A stretch of 64,000 nt of DNA from Kuschelorhynchus macadamiae (taxonomy: Eukaryota > Arthropoda > Insecta > Coleoptera > Curculionidae). Each line of letters starts with the position of its first letter. Position 1 is the first letter of the stretch. The notes under the pieces are model-generated. The model did not search any database. It worked only from the letters and a program-made list of their open reading frames with translations, and was not told the DNA's origin. The stretch is taken from positions 391,001 to 455,000 of the forward strand of contig JAUTXW010001311.1 in assembly GCA_030620095.1 (NCBI GenBank). Reading direction: 5' to 3'. Position numbers and translations under genes: made by a program. Of this stretch, positions 1 through 10,719 are shown piece by piece.

Positions 1-333
1 TTTATAAAATTCTGTGTCAATGCAATAAAAAACCTCTATGCCTCTAAACCATTAGCCAAAAGAATAAGAGAACACCAAACATACATAAAAAATAGGGAAT
101 TTCAAAAATCAAACATTTGCCAACATGTACTAGATAACAATCAAAAATTAATTAGAATGGTTCTAGCATTTTGGCAAAAGAACCATGTTCCAAATAAACG
201 CAAAATAAAAGAAAGTGCCTTAATATTGTTAAATAAAGATAATTGTGAAGCATTTTGTTCCGTTAATTTTAATAACACGTGGTTAAATTTGCCAAATACT
301 GTAGTAAAAAAAGGACATCTCAAAATACAATAA
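1..333 (+). CDS. Partial PLE polyprotein, GIY-YIG endonuclease C-terminus
   Basis: An open frame enters from the window edge and runs 110 codons to TAA at 331-333. It has the layout of the C-terminal GIY-YIG nuclease of Penelope-like retroelements: an R-I-R-E-H block near residue 26, a Q-H-V-L-D-N-N block near residue 46, and a K-I-K-E-S-A-L-I segment near residue 80 holding the Glu expected late in the domain. The reverse transcriptase part lies outside the window. The same protein segment, more decayed, is found in both arms of the foldback at 24.6-25.6 kb, so this is a repeated family. In the family the nuclease nicks the target for target-primed reverse transcription. The absence of stops suggests a rather young copy, but the start is not visible. 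Confidence 0.7.
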   Translation, partial: FIKFCVNAIKNLYASKPLAKRIREHQTYIKNREFQKSNICQHVLDNNQKLIRMVLAFWQKNHVPNKRKIKESALILLNKDNCEAFCSVNFNNTWLNLPNTVVKKGHLKIQ

Positions 334-658
334 ATTAAAATGAACATACTCTACGTACACATATTTTCTGAACCTTATTTTTAACAATTAAAAATACCAC
401 CTTTAAATTGACATTGATTGACATTCTGTCAGAGATAAGCCATTCTGATTATATTTCTGATACTAAATATAAGAAATATTCTGCTTTTAGTTTTTTATTT
501 TTAGATTAGAAACGTCCAGAAAATAGATATTTTTCAGTGTCGTTCCCCGGGAACCTTCATAGCTTAAGACTGCTTATCAGGTAATTAATTTTATCTATTG
601 TTTTTGTCTAGTTATATTTGATTGTGGAGAAAAACCCAAAGAATAGTTTTAAATCAAA
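1..658 (+). mobile_element. 3' end of a Penelope-like element
   Basis: The partial endonuclease frame is followed by about 325 bp of 3' noncoding sequence that matches the right arm of the foldback at 25.09-25.63 kb closely, including the final segment ending near AATAGTTTTAAAT. Compared with that copy, a short block carrying the CTGAAGAC stem-loop is missing around 512, although the following GAAACGTC piece is kept. Confidence 0.65.
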
Positions 659-897
659 AGCTAAGCGGCCAAACACTATTAGACAACGCACAAGCCTTAC
701 CTATGGAAAAATGGCCTTAGCGAAATTTGCCGAAATTTTGTAACGTTGTATTTCTTGACCCCCTGACTCCATGCCACTTAATGGAAAACATAAATAAATT
801 ATTAATTTTAAGTTCGTATACCAGTAAGATTTGAGTGGCATGACTGTATTTTAGCTCTTTTGAGATGAATAAAGATATACTTTTTACGTTCAGAATA

Positions 898-905
898 GTA
901 TATTT
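898..905. repeat. hAT target site duplication, left copy
   Basis: GTATATTT directly before the CAGTGG end. The identical octamer follows the other end at 3010-3017. Confidence 0.85.
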
Positions 906-3009
906 CAGTGGCAGCTCGTAGTAAATTATATTGGGAGGTCAATAACAAATTTAAAAATAGGCATTCTTAAAATAAAAATAAATATCTTACCTTTAAATTG
1001 AGCTTTAAATTCTCTTGAAGTTTAGGTCTACTCTTCGTTCTTTACAATTGGAAAAATCACGTTCGTTAAAATTGCACATTCCTTTTATAAACTCAGGGAC
1101 GTTGACAGAAAATTGATTTTGGTGGGGCCAGTTGGGGGCACAAATAGTTCTAGTGGGGCCTATATACAGGGTCTTTCATTAGTGTGTCAAAGTAACATAC
1201 TTTCCTACTAAAGATTTTTTTTACATTAATGATGGATCCTATAACAAATAATATGTGCCAGTAAAAAAATTAAAACTTATTTTCTACATTTATTTTAGGT
1301 TTTTGAATTAACTAACAAATTTTATACAAAAGTAACTTAATTAAACACATTTGAAGAGATGTTTTGTTTCACTTCTATTTAATGTATAGTTGTGGAAGTA
1401 TTACTAAAACTAATAAAAAATTAATATGAATAATATAAACCGTTAGCTAAAAAATACAAAAAAAACAATTCATAAAATTAAATTTATTCTTCTCTTATTT
1501 TCCGCGCGAATATCTATCACTCTTTGAAGATCTATGTTTTTTATCAATGATTTCTCAATTGATAAAATAGCCAAGTTTGATAGTCTGTCATTTCCAATTC
1601 TATTTCTCAAAAATAATTTTATTATTTGTATACAAGAGAAAGTTCGCTCACATGAAGCACTAGAGACCGGGATTATTACAGCGATTATTACTGTTTATAT
1701 TTTCTTTGTTCAGTCAGCTTATATTTGGGATTCTTACTAGTAGAGATATCTTGTGTTGTTGTGGTTTGAGTATTTTATTTCGTTAAACATATTGTGCTTG
1801 TATGAGCGTATTGTATAATATATTTAGACAAGCCAATAGAGGGGCCTGATGATAAAAAGAGGGCCGCGGCTTCCCCAGGCCCCTCCTTGTCTACGACTAC
1901 AGTCTACATGGTGTTGCGTAGAAAAGTCTTTATTCTATTTAAGGTCGAAAAACAACGCTCGCTTTCTACAGTTGTCATTGCCAAAGGGCACAGTAAAGTT
2001 AATATTTTGACGGTTTCAGAAACGCATCACTCAGGTTATTATCTATAAAATGTTGAAGCAGTGAAGCTTCAGAACTTACACTAAAAGCAGCACGATCATA
2101 AATAACTTGCAGTTCAGTTTTTAGTTTTAGGTAATTTATACAAGGAAAGTCTTTTTAACTAAATTTAAAATATTATCTGGAAAATTATTGTTGTAATTTT
2201 CATACTGATGAATATAAAATAGTTGGCTGATCACTAAATAATCACTGTAACTAAAGCTATGGTGCATTTCAGAAATTATGTCACATACCTCCAAAGCCAC
2301 TCGAGGTTTAGAATCTTCATTTTTACGTAGCCGTTTACTAGCATTAGATGAATGAAGTTGAAGGCATTTCTGAATATAGGTCATTTAAAATTTTATCGTG
2401 AACTGCTTGGATGGAAGGTTTAAAGGCGTCTATATATTTTCTTACTGATAAAACATCGATAACCCGCTTTTGAAGTTCATTAAAAAGTATTTCACAATGG
2501 AGCATTATAAGATGGAAGAAATTTAAATTAGCGGCAGGATAATGCTCTTTAGTTTTTTTTTGTACGTCTCCTAATTTTCCACTTATAGTGGACGCCCCAT
2601 CGTAACTTTGCCCAATTAATTTCTCGGGTGTATTATTAATGCCTAAATTTTCTAATTCATGAAGAATTACGTCTGTAAGGTGTGAAGCTGTGGCCCTTAA
2701 AGGATCTACAAATTTAACAAATCGTTCATGGACAAAGCCAGACTAGAGACCGGCTGTTGACCCAAATCGCGATTTCATATTTCATTCGCTATCACGTTCG
2801 GCTGCCGCTCGGTAGCTGTAAAATCTTCGGGTACTTTCGTCAAGTTTTAAGGCAATCAGGGCAATTTGGACTGCCCAACCTAGCTTAGTATAGCGTATTT
2901 TATTATTTTTATTACAACTATTAGGAGGGACGGTCAAACGAATAATTTATTTTCTGAAATATTTTTGGGGGGTCATTGACCAAATGACACTATGGAAGAT
3001 CCGCCACTG
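906..3009 (-). mobile_element. Complete hAT insertion with 8-bp target duplication
   Basis: The element begins CAGTGGCAGCTCG at 906 and ends, read from the other strand, CAGTGGCGGATC at 3009, giving short imperfect terminal inverted repeats that start with CAGTGG as in many hAT elements. It is bounded by the direct repeat GTATATTT at 898-905 and 3010-3017, the 8-bp duplication characteristic of hAT transposition. The interior holds a decayed transposase on the minus strand at about 1905-2760. The length of 2.1 kb is short for an autonomous member, and the N-terminal half of the transposase is missing. Confidence 0.85.
1905..2760 (-). pseudogene. hAT transposase remnant (ZMYM1-like / DUF4371 type)
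   Basis: Reading the minus strand from about 2745, a coding stretch contains GQSYDGASTISGKL, matching the SYDGA..MSG block of the RNase H-like core in the Zn-finger-MYM1-like hAT proteins. It runs to about 2360 and continues through 2136-2384. After one or more frameshifts near 2150 and 2000, the hAT C-terminal dimerisation motif appears at about 1910-1985 (T-V-E-S-E-R-C-F-S-T-L-N-R-I-K). The zinc finger, the N-terminal half and the first catalytic Asp region are absent. It lies inside the 906-3009 element and cannot be functional. Family assignment rests on remembered motifs. The hAT call itself is independently supported by the 8-bp target duplication. Confidence 0.75.
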
Positions 3010-3017
3010 GTATATTT
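3010..3017. repeat. hAT target site duplication, right copy
   Basis: GTATATTT directly after the right terminus, identical to 898-905. Confidence 0.85.
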
Positions 3018-3550
3018 TAAGTTTTGGAATATGGCGTATTTCGCACGAGTAGTAAGTATCGCCGAAGTCGAAAGTTATTGGTGCACGAGCGCGGAATACG
3101 CTATTCCAAATGTGCTTTAAACTATAATTTTCCATAACTCTAAAAAATTAGTTATTGCCACTAGATGTCGCTACTAGTACATATTCCAACACTTATTAAG
3201 ATAGGATTTATAGCGTAACAAGTGATGGAGTGGAGGTGATTTCATAATTTAAAAAGATATCGGAATATTAGTATTCCATGACAGTCGTAGAAAAACCCTA
3301 TTTTGGTATTGTTTAGTCGACTACATTTACTTTACGTGCATTTTTTGAAAAAAGTTACAGAGAAATATTGTTTAAAAATAGGTCCTTTTAATATGTAATT
3401 CTTGGATATCTCGTTAGATATTATCACTAGAAGAAAATTTTAGGTAGGAAAGATACCACAAGTGCGTTTTGTAAAGATAATCTTATCCATCTGTAGCAAA
3501 AACGCGATTTTTTTTAAATTAGCGATTAATTTTAAACATTTTTGCTTCCC
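3018..3550. other. No gene recognised
   Basis: AT-rich sequence between the hAT duplication and repeat R1. The 62-codon frame here shows no family features. I see nothing else. Confidence 0.4.
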
Positions 3551-3554
3551 TGGC

Positions 3555-4000
3555 AAAAGGAAAATTTGTCGCAGGTTTTTAGAGATCTTTATGTTTAAGG
3601 GTCACTAGGTCAGTCTGTTATCTGTCTGTCTGTCTGTCGGTCCTTTAGCGGCATATCAAAGGACCACTTATCCGATTGACATCAAATTTTAGTCAAGAAT
3701 TAAGAGTCCAGTATGGCGGAACAAAATGGCAGCGTAGTGTAATGTTAAAAACTTATTACTAAAAAACTACTTACTTAATTTACCTAAAATTTTACACGAA
3801 AATCAAGTATTATGTAAGAATAAACTGCTAAAATATTCGTACGAATACAAGACGGCGGAACAAAATAACCGCTTATTAAAATATTTAAAATATCAGCCCG
3901 AAAAAATAATTATTAGATTGTAATAAAATTTTGTCCAAGAATTAAGTATGATATAGAGATAAACTGATAAAGTAGTTCAGAATACAAGAGTTCTAACCAC
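3555..4000 (+). repeat. Dispersed repeat R1, copy 1
   Basis: Contains a TCTG-rich run near 3614-3640, a GGCATA block, then degenerate units with the phrases ATTGACATCAAATTTTAG, GGCGGAACAAAATGGC and AATATTTAAAATA. The same order occurs at 10.2, 16.3, 40.9 and 43.9 kb and inverted at 34.9 kb. No coding capacity is evident. Confidence 0.6.
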
Positions 4001-4029
4001 ACTTGTTACATTCTGGACAGGCTGAGACT

Positions 4030-4800
4030 ATTTGTAGGTAAATGTGGTCACACTTGGTTGCACCCGACTACACCGTTGTCAAGTAAACAATAGAGTGCTT
4101 TCTATTTCTATACTCTCAAATGCAACCAATAATCTATTATAAGAGACATTTTTAATCAACTTGAGATTATTTATTCCTATTTGGTGATTGTTTTCCAAAG
4201 CATGTTGGTCAACGCTTGACTTCTCTGTTCTTTCGTATCTTAAATGTATCATGTGTTCTTTAAAACGAATGTTTATAGAGCGTTTAGTTTGCCCTACACA
4301 TTGTAGATCGCAGTCATTACAGTTAGTTTCATAGATGCCACTCCTCTCCTTCAAGTCGACTTTGCCTTTAGGGTTTCCGAAGAGATTTTTTAAACTGTTC
4401 TCCGTTTTGTAGGCTACTATAAAACCTACGTTTTTAAATATTTTTCTAGACCTCTCGTATATCTTAGATCATATGGGATTACTATGAACTTATTGGGAGC
4501 CTCAGGTGCTTGAAGAGTAGTGGCATCTTTTAATATTTTCTTATGCTTATGTCTATTTACTTATTTGTGTACAAAGTTATCAATATATAAAAATATTAAA
4601 ATTTCACATTCTTTTAAGTGAACATTCTTAATTTTATCTAAGAATTCTAACGAGTTAGTAACCTCAAAGTTATCGTACGAGATATTTAATTTGCTGAATT
4701 CTACTAACCATTTTGAAATATTGTACGTTGGTGATCCAACAGCTGAAACAATAGGTCTCATGGCCTTCCCAGGTGGGAAGGCAATGCAGTTTAGATAACT
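4030..4800 (-). pseudogene. PLE fragment with RT piece and GIY-YIG domain
   Basis: Minus-strand frames at 4561-4761 contain RPIVSAVGSPTYNIS, the PLE reverse transcriptase block around the conserved RPI.S motif. Frames at 4079-4354 contain GIYETNCNDCDL..VGQTKRS, the GIY-YIG nuclease core, followed by R-F-K-E-H. The catalytic YADD region between the two is deleted, and the frames are disconnected by stops and shifts. The sequence is an inverted relative of the copy at 5.04-5.97 kb, sharing the C-terminal domain and noncoding tail (the tail here runs down to about 3960). It is a non-functional remnant of one PLE family in two orientations. Confidence 0.75.
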
Positions 4801-5087
4801 GTGGGTTAATATACGTTAGTTCAAATTATAGTTTATCGGATACAAGGTTTTACACTGTTTTAAGGTATTTTTTACTTCTGTTATCATTTTTGATAACTAC
4901 TTGAAATCAATAATTTGAAGAAAGACATTATTGTTGAATATTTGTTTCTCACAAAATTACGTTTCTCACAAAATTTTGTATGAAACAATTTTTTTTTTGA
5001 TACTAAATCAGAAAATTTTAATTTCTTAGAAACAAACATTAAACAATAAATATCCTTCCATTAATTTTACATACGAAAAGGGAACAA

Positions 5088-5876
5088 TTGCAATTACCTT
5101 TTCTCGACACGTTAGTTATTAGAAATAACCAAAAATTAGAATTTGATATTTATAGGAAATTTACTAATACTGATAGGTATATAACATCCGAGTCATTTCA
5201 TTGCCGTCAACGTAAAATGGCAGCATTTCATTTTTTAACTCACAGGTTAGTCAATTTTTCATTAAGTAATGAATATTTTAACAATGAAATGAATCGGATT
5301 AAAACTGTAGCTAAAAGTAATCGATATAATGATAATTTTGTACATAAATTAGTAAATAGACATCAGCATAAGAAAATGTTAAAAGATGCCACTACTCTTC
5401 AGCATTGGGAGGCTCCCAATAAGTTCACAGTAATCCCATATGATCCCAGATATACGAGAGGTCTAGAAAAAGTATTTAAAAACGTAGGTTTTAGAGTAGC
5501 TTACCAAACGGAGAACAGTTTAAAAAATCTCCATGGAAACCCTAAAGACGAAGTTGACTTGAAGGAGAGGAGTGTCATCTATGAAATTAGCTATAATGAC
5601 TGCGATCTAAAATATGTTGGGCAAACTAAACACTCCATAAACATTCGTTTTAATGAACACATGGCACAATACGGAAGAACAGAAAAGTCAAGCGTTGCCC
5701 AACATGCTTGGGAAAACAATCACCAAATAGGAATAAATAATCTTAAGTTGATAAAAAATGTATCTAATAATAGATTATTGGATGCATTTGAGAGTATAGA
5801 AATAGTTAAATGTGGTAAAAAAGCACTAAATAAGGACAGAGGGCCCCAACGGTGCTGTCGGGTGCAACCAAGTTGA
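5088..5876 (+). CDS. PLE protein fragment, RT thumb plus GIY-YIG endonuclease
   Basis: A 262-codon open frame that starts at a TTG and is probably open only by truncation, since no natural N-terminus is seen. Residues 3-110 fit the part of Penelope-like polyproteins after the catalytic RT motifs (LPFLDTLVI, IYRKFTNTDRYI, HCRQRKMAAF). Residues about 163-245 form a GIY-YIG domain: VIYEISYNDCDLKYVGQT with a Cys-Asp-Cys-like spacing, Arg in the I-R-F-N-E-H block, His in AQHAWENNHQIG, and the late Glu in FESIEI. The finger and palm of the RT are missing, so the copy cannot mobilise itself. The frame is still clean, suggesting recent truncation or decay. A tail at 5877-6000 follows with a hammerhead-like stem-loop. 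Confidence 0.75.
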   Translation: MQLPFLDTLVIRNNQKLEFDIYRKFTNTDRYITSESFHCRQRKMAAFHFLTHRLVNFSLSNEYFNNEMNRIKTVAKSNRYNDNFVHKLVNRHQHKKMLKDATTLQHWEAPNKFTVIPYDPRYTRGLEKVFKNVGFRVAYQTENSLKNLHGNPKDEVDLKERSVIYEISYNDCDLKYVGQTKHSINIRFNEHMAQYGRTEKSSVAQHAWENNHQIGINNLKLIKNVSNNRLLDAFESIEIVKCGKKALNKDRGPQRCCRVQPS

Positions 5877-5934
5877 CCACATTTACCTATAAATAGTCTC
5901 GGTTAGGATAAGTTACTTTAGTTTATATCATCTG

Positions 5935-5966
5935 CTGATCATGCTAACTTGGTTAGCGAAACGCGT
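5935..5966 (+). ncRNA. Hammerhead-like stem-loop in PLE 3' tail
   Basis: CTGATCAT, then a perfect 6-bp stem GCTAAC/GTTAGC closed by TTG, then GAAACGCGT. This resembles the hammerhead core (CUGANGA, helix II, GAAA), but the core G is C here and there is one extra base before helix II. PLEs are known to carry hammerhead ribozymes. Helices I and III and the cleavage site were not established, so activity is doubtful. Confidence 0.35.
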
Positions 5967-6564
5967 GTCAGAGTGTAACAATTTGTGGTGTAGTGTCGTT
6001 AGAACTCTTGTATTTTGATCTATCTTCCACCATAGGTTCCAGTGTTAGGACTTGTAAGGTTGTAATAAATGAACATCTGAGATCTTCATAAAGCATTTGC
6101 AATACGATTTTTTCATTGTATTTACCCTTAAATTATGTATACATATTAAAGACATATAAACAAGAACTGACCATCAGTGTAAACTTGTTTATAAACGACA
6201 GTTTTGATATCTTGACTTTTTTCAAAAACTGGATCGGCATCACTATATTTAATATATTTCTAAAACAGGTTTATTATCGTACTTAACCGAGAAGCTTGAC
6301 GGGCAAAAAATAATTATAAGTTATATATATTCTATACTGAAAAATAGTATACCTATGTAATGAAACATTTAGTAACGCGAAAAAGCAGTTAATGGAAAGC
6401 ACTGCGATTAAATCGAAATCATCAAAGCAAAGAGTATTAATGTTTAATATCAATTTACAAAGCATCGGTTTTAACAAAATTGCACACTGTCGGCCTTGCC
6501 AATATAAATATACGAATATTGTATGAATATTACTGACTATCCCTGAAAGCGCTCAGTTTGCTGC

Positions 6565-6715
6565 GATATTAAAAGGTTCGTTTTATGACACTTTTCCAAC
6601 AAAATTGCCAGGATTGTGCCCCACTTGTGCGTTTACGGTTGCCCATAAATCTGGCAATATCCTTACTATTACGTGACAAGGCGCAAAAATTGCAATATTT
6701 GGATATAAACTTGTT
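6565..6715 (-). repeat. Dispersed repeat R2, copy 1
   Basis: Read on the minus strand it carries TTTGCGCCTTGTCACGTAAT, GATATTGCCAGATTTATGG, AAACGCACAAGTGG and CATAAAACGAACC in order. Related copies lie at 22.74, 31.73 and 44.44 kb. Confidence 0.55.
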
Positions 6716-6719
6716 CCGT

Positions 6720-7100
6720 ATATTATGTACAGTAAGAATGGTAGTCATATAAAGACTCTATATTGGGAGATATTTAATACATATTTTAATGTTATTTTTA
6801 ATATTTTAACCACCCTGTGATTTTCCACGTTTTTTTTTTATTTGAGGATTTTACAATACTGATTTTATGTTATTTTAAAAATGAGAAGTGGCTGCTTGCT
6901 TTTCGTATAAAAAAAATACACAAGACAGCTATAGTAAAAACCTCAGCTGAATTTAAAAATCCGAAGGTCATCTAGACCTACAAACCCAGCAATTATTATA
7001 TCGTATAGTTTTTTTTTATTTTTCGGTAACCAAGCAAATTTTAGTTTAAAACATTAGGGCCATTAAAATATTGGTATTTTATATTTCAAAATTCACAAAT
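6720..7100. other. No gene recognised
   Basis: Low-complexity AT-rich DNA between R2 and the pseudogene at 7107. I see no feature. Confidence 0.4.
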
Positions 7101-7106
7101 AACATA

Positions 7107-8749
7107 CTTTGACTTACGTTTATGAGGTGTCCTATCTTCTCTGTTCAAAAACCAACAGTAGTCACCCATCATGGCTGGATCCCATCGTCCTTGGTGCCGA
7201 ATTTCTATTGTTCTGATATTTTGGTGAAACCTTTCACCCTGCTCGTCACTAACAGCTCCCAAATTTTTAGGAAAAAATGACAGATGGGAATGGAGGAAGT
7301 GAATTTTAATGACATTTTGGCACCAAGCGCTTTATAGGCATCTAAGAATTCATTAACTAATTGTTCATAATTTTCATCCATATTATTGCCTAAAAATCCT
7401 CTTGCTACGTTAACAAACGAATTCCATGCTCTGAGTTCCTGCCTTGTAACCTTTTCCGTTAAATTGACCTCGTCCAGCAATTTTCTGATTTGTGGCCCAA
7501 TAAAAATACCTTCTTTTAATTTGGGATCACTTAACTGGGGAAAGACTTGTCTTAGGTACTTAAATCCATCACCATCTGTATTCAAAGCCTTCACAAGTTT
7601 TTCATCAGCCCCAGTTTAATGTGAAGAAGAGGCAAAAGGACATTTTTGAGATCAACAAGAGGTATAAATTTAACATTTTGAGATCCCGGTTGAAATTCGC
7701 TTCTTTCTGGCCAAATTTGTATTACATAATGCTGATTTATTGCACGACTGTCCAATAAACAAAGGAATTAGCAATATTTTGTAAATCTCCCTGAAGTCCC
7801 ACTAAAACCGCTATAACTTTTAAGTCCCCACATATCTGCAATTTATACCTATTGTAGTTTATTTTATCCAAAATCGTGCGCATATTTTCATAATTTTCTT
7901 TCATTGCAACTGGTATAGAGGGTTTTAAATTTCCATTATGCAATAACATAGCTTTTAAGCTATATTTAGATGAGTCAATGAATAAGCGCCACTCACGGGG
8001 AGAATGTTCAATATCAAGCTCCTGCATTAAACTGTCTATCTCAGTACACGCGCACAACAAATTTTCCATACTGTAGAATTCAGAAAACATTCTGACTCTT
8101 GCTTGGATAACCCCAACTCACGTACTAAAGCATTTAATTCACTTTGGACAATCCAATGTGGCTCGCTGGAAATGGGACCTGTGGTAAAAGTGGGATCGGT
8201 ACACTGTTTTTCTGAGCTGCCTGATGATGCGTTATCTCCCTTATCTCCCAAATCAATAGCTTGCCAATTTAAAGGCGCAGTCGGCACTGGCAAATTTGCA
8301 TTATGAGGAACAAGTCGTATGGCAGATTGCAAATTTGGATATTCTATATTGTGCTTTCCCTTTCTGGAATGACCTTCAGTCTTTGTCAGGCAAAAATAAC
8401 AATCGTCAAAATGGTTGGTGGGTTCTCGCTATACCATTGGAACTGCAAAAGGCATACTTTTGCTTTTTCCCTTCATCCACTACACCAATGATACATTACA
8501 ACTAACACAGCACACATTGGGAGCCCACCGCTTATCTTGATCCCCAATTAACACACCAAAATATTTAAAGTAGGCTTTTTTTACATTTCCGGAAAATGGC
8601 CTGGCGTGTGATTTCACCAGAAATTCTCCACAAATATAACAAAATTTCTCAGGAGAAATTTTGCAACTTAGGCGCGTTTGACTCGACATTCTCGTCTTCA
8701 CATACACTTGCTTATCGATACACAGAGAACCACTCAATTCGAAACTCAA
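7107..8749 (-). pseudogene. Broken copy of a multicopy arthropod protein family (PENLG/GERFHQ family)
   Basis: Function unknown. I recognise the family from abundant unnamed arthropod proteins. Order on the minus strand: an N-terminal Cys module (CYICGE at about 8640 and CC..C at about 8520), SMPFAVPMV, DDCYFCLT (about 8405), YPNLQSAIRLVPH, the EPHWIVQSELNALVRELGLSKQ block (8170-8100), REWRLFIDSSKYSLKAMLLHNG (about 7990), ICGDLKVIAVLVGLQ (about 7815), GDGFKYL..FPQLSDPK (about 7570), and a C-terminal FFPKNLGAVSDEQGERFHQ block (about 7270-7200) ending in DYCW (about 7155). It is broken by in-frame TAG codons at 8480-8482 and near 8433 and by frame changes near 8080, 7750, 7610 and 7290. The coding span is about 550 codons with no introns, which fits a retrocopy or transposon-borne copy. 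Confidence 0.75.
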
Positions 8750-8759
8750 CAGAAGAGTG

Positions 8760-10200
8760 ATGTTTAACGTTTATGTCATGTCCAATGTTTTAAACAACCC
8801 AGTCTAGGTAATTTTTTCGTTGTAAAATGGACTCATTTTAGCCGCCCCACAATAAAATTGTTTACCTGCCAATATAAAAGGTTCTAACTAGGCTATTAAA
8901 AAATGGTACGTATTAGAGCTTTCCGAATATTTTTTTATATTATTGGGAGGGTATTCCCATTGTGAAAATAATGAACTGGCCTGTGTTAGAAAAATCTTGT
9001 CGGCCAGTGTATTATTCGTGACAATCAGTATCGTCTTCTGTCGTCACATAGAGTAAGAAGGTTAAAAGCGATTATGTATTTAGAAACAGTAACTCTGCCA
9101 GGAGAATGCCTATTTGATTCGGATATTATATATTCGGATGATAGCTTAGGGCATAAGTCAGTCACAAATTGAGAAAGATGAAGGAATCAGTCGAATATTT
9201 CCAAAAACTATTTAACGTAGCGTTGAAAGCACTTTGGGTGCAATGCTAAAAAGTTACGAGATGTAATAATTACGCTCCTTAGTTTTAATACCTCTATTCC
9301 ATAATGTATACCGTTGAAACAATTGTTTATTGACAGTCAAATTTCTACCCCTGCAGATTTACTAGGCTGTTATGGAATATTATAAAATAAAAGCGCTTTT
9401 TAAAGTGCTTGCGTTATATTTCTTAGAGTCTGACATATAAACTGAGCAAACGGCTCATTACATTGTATATTGCGGATAGTTTGTTAACATGAAATGTATA
9501 TTGTTTACTTTAGTATAGAATTTTCTTTACGCAAAGGCAATACGGTCTCTTAAAAATTGATCATTAACGGTGTAGTTATTATTCTTAATTAGGTGGTTAT
9601 GAATGCGACAGAGTCAGTCACTACCTTAATTTAACTTTTCTAAAAAGTCTCATTTAGATATTGCAGGACGAAGACAAACACTTAATTTTTTCCGTAATTG
9701 ATGGAGCGTGTATATTTCAAAAACTTTATTGGAACTTTTCTGGTTTTACTTTTTTCATAAAATGGAACGACCATTAGTAACTGCAATTTATTAATTATGT
9801 TTAAATATAACTGAAGTTTACCTTACGGGAAGTTTTATAAATGACTTGTTTTAGAAAGCAAGCTAAATTCTGCAAATAAGAGGGAAAATATAAAATTTAC
9901 AGAAAATTTATTTGTAAGTGGTGAAAAGGAAAAACTAATGAATTTACCGCTTGAGCCGATGACTGGTATTTGAAGTGTGTAAGTGCGTGTTTTCTTATAA
10001 TTTCCCGAGTCCGAAAAGGACGAGTGACATTTGTAAAGAACACGCATGAATAAAAAATATGCGGGTTAATTTAAGTACGAGCATTATTTGGGAGAATATT
10101 TCAAGAATCAAGAACATAAACTTTATAAACTAAAAATCAAATATTTACATAATTTATATAAAAATCGGAAAGAAGAGTCTCTAAGCTATGAAATACATGT
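8760..10200. other. No gene recognised
   Basis: Unique-looking AT-rich DNA. Open frames are under 71 codons and lack family signals. Confidence 0.4.
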
Positions 10201-10204
10201 TCTC

Positions 10205-10700
10205 CCATTTCGATCAGTATGTCGTTTTGTCACACTATATGCGGTATAACTCAAAAACTACTTACCTTATTAGTTACAACAAAGTTTGATTAAAAGTCAA
10301 GGGTCATATCGGGATGGAATGATAAATGGCGGCCACACAAAATATTAAAAAAAAACATTTATAGAAAACTACTTACTAACTTGATAAGACTTCAAAATTT
10401 GCATAAGAGTAAAGTGTGATATGATATAGGGAAAAACTGTTGACATTTTTATTTAGAGCCAATATGGTGGAATAAAATGGGTCTCTAAAGAAACATTTCA
10501 AAATGCAGTACCAAAAAACTTCTTACACAATTGACTTAAAATTTTGCACGAAAATCAAGCGTCTGAAAGAGGGATAGATTAGTAATATTTTAATGCGAAT
10601 ACTATATGTCAAAACAAAATAGTGGCCTAATAAAATGTTTAAATATTTAGTGAAATTCCATTTTCTGAAGTAAAATCTTTCAAATTGTGGCGAAAAATAA
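10205..10700 (+). repeat. Dispersed repeat R1, copy 2
   Basis: Degenerate tandem units with TACTTACC..ATT, AAAATTTGCA, AGTGTGATATGATA and GGTGGAATAAAATGG blocks repeated about every 110-130 bp. Confidence 0.55.
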
Positions 10701-10719
10701 TTAATGGCAATTTATTTTT

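Larger units (their letters stand above)
5040..6010 (+). mobile_element. 5'-truncated Penelope-like element
   Basis: Includes the open frame at 5088-5876 and about 130 bp of 3' sequence. Orientation is opposite to the related fragment at 4.03-4.80 kb. The 4.80-5.04 kb piece between them shows no recognisable coding sequence. Confidence 0.6.
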
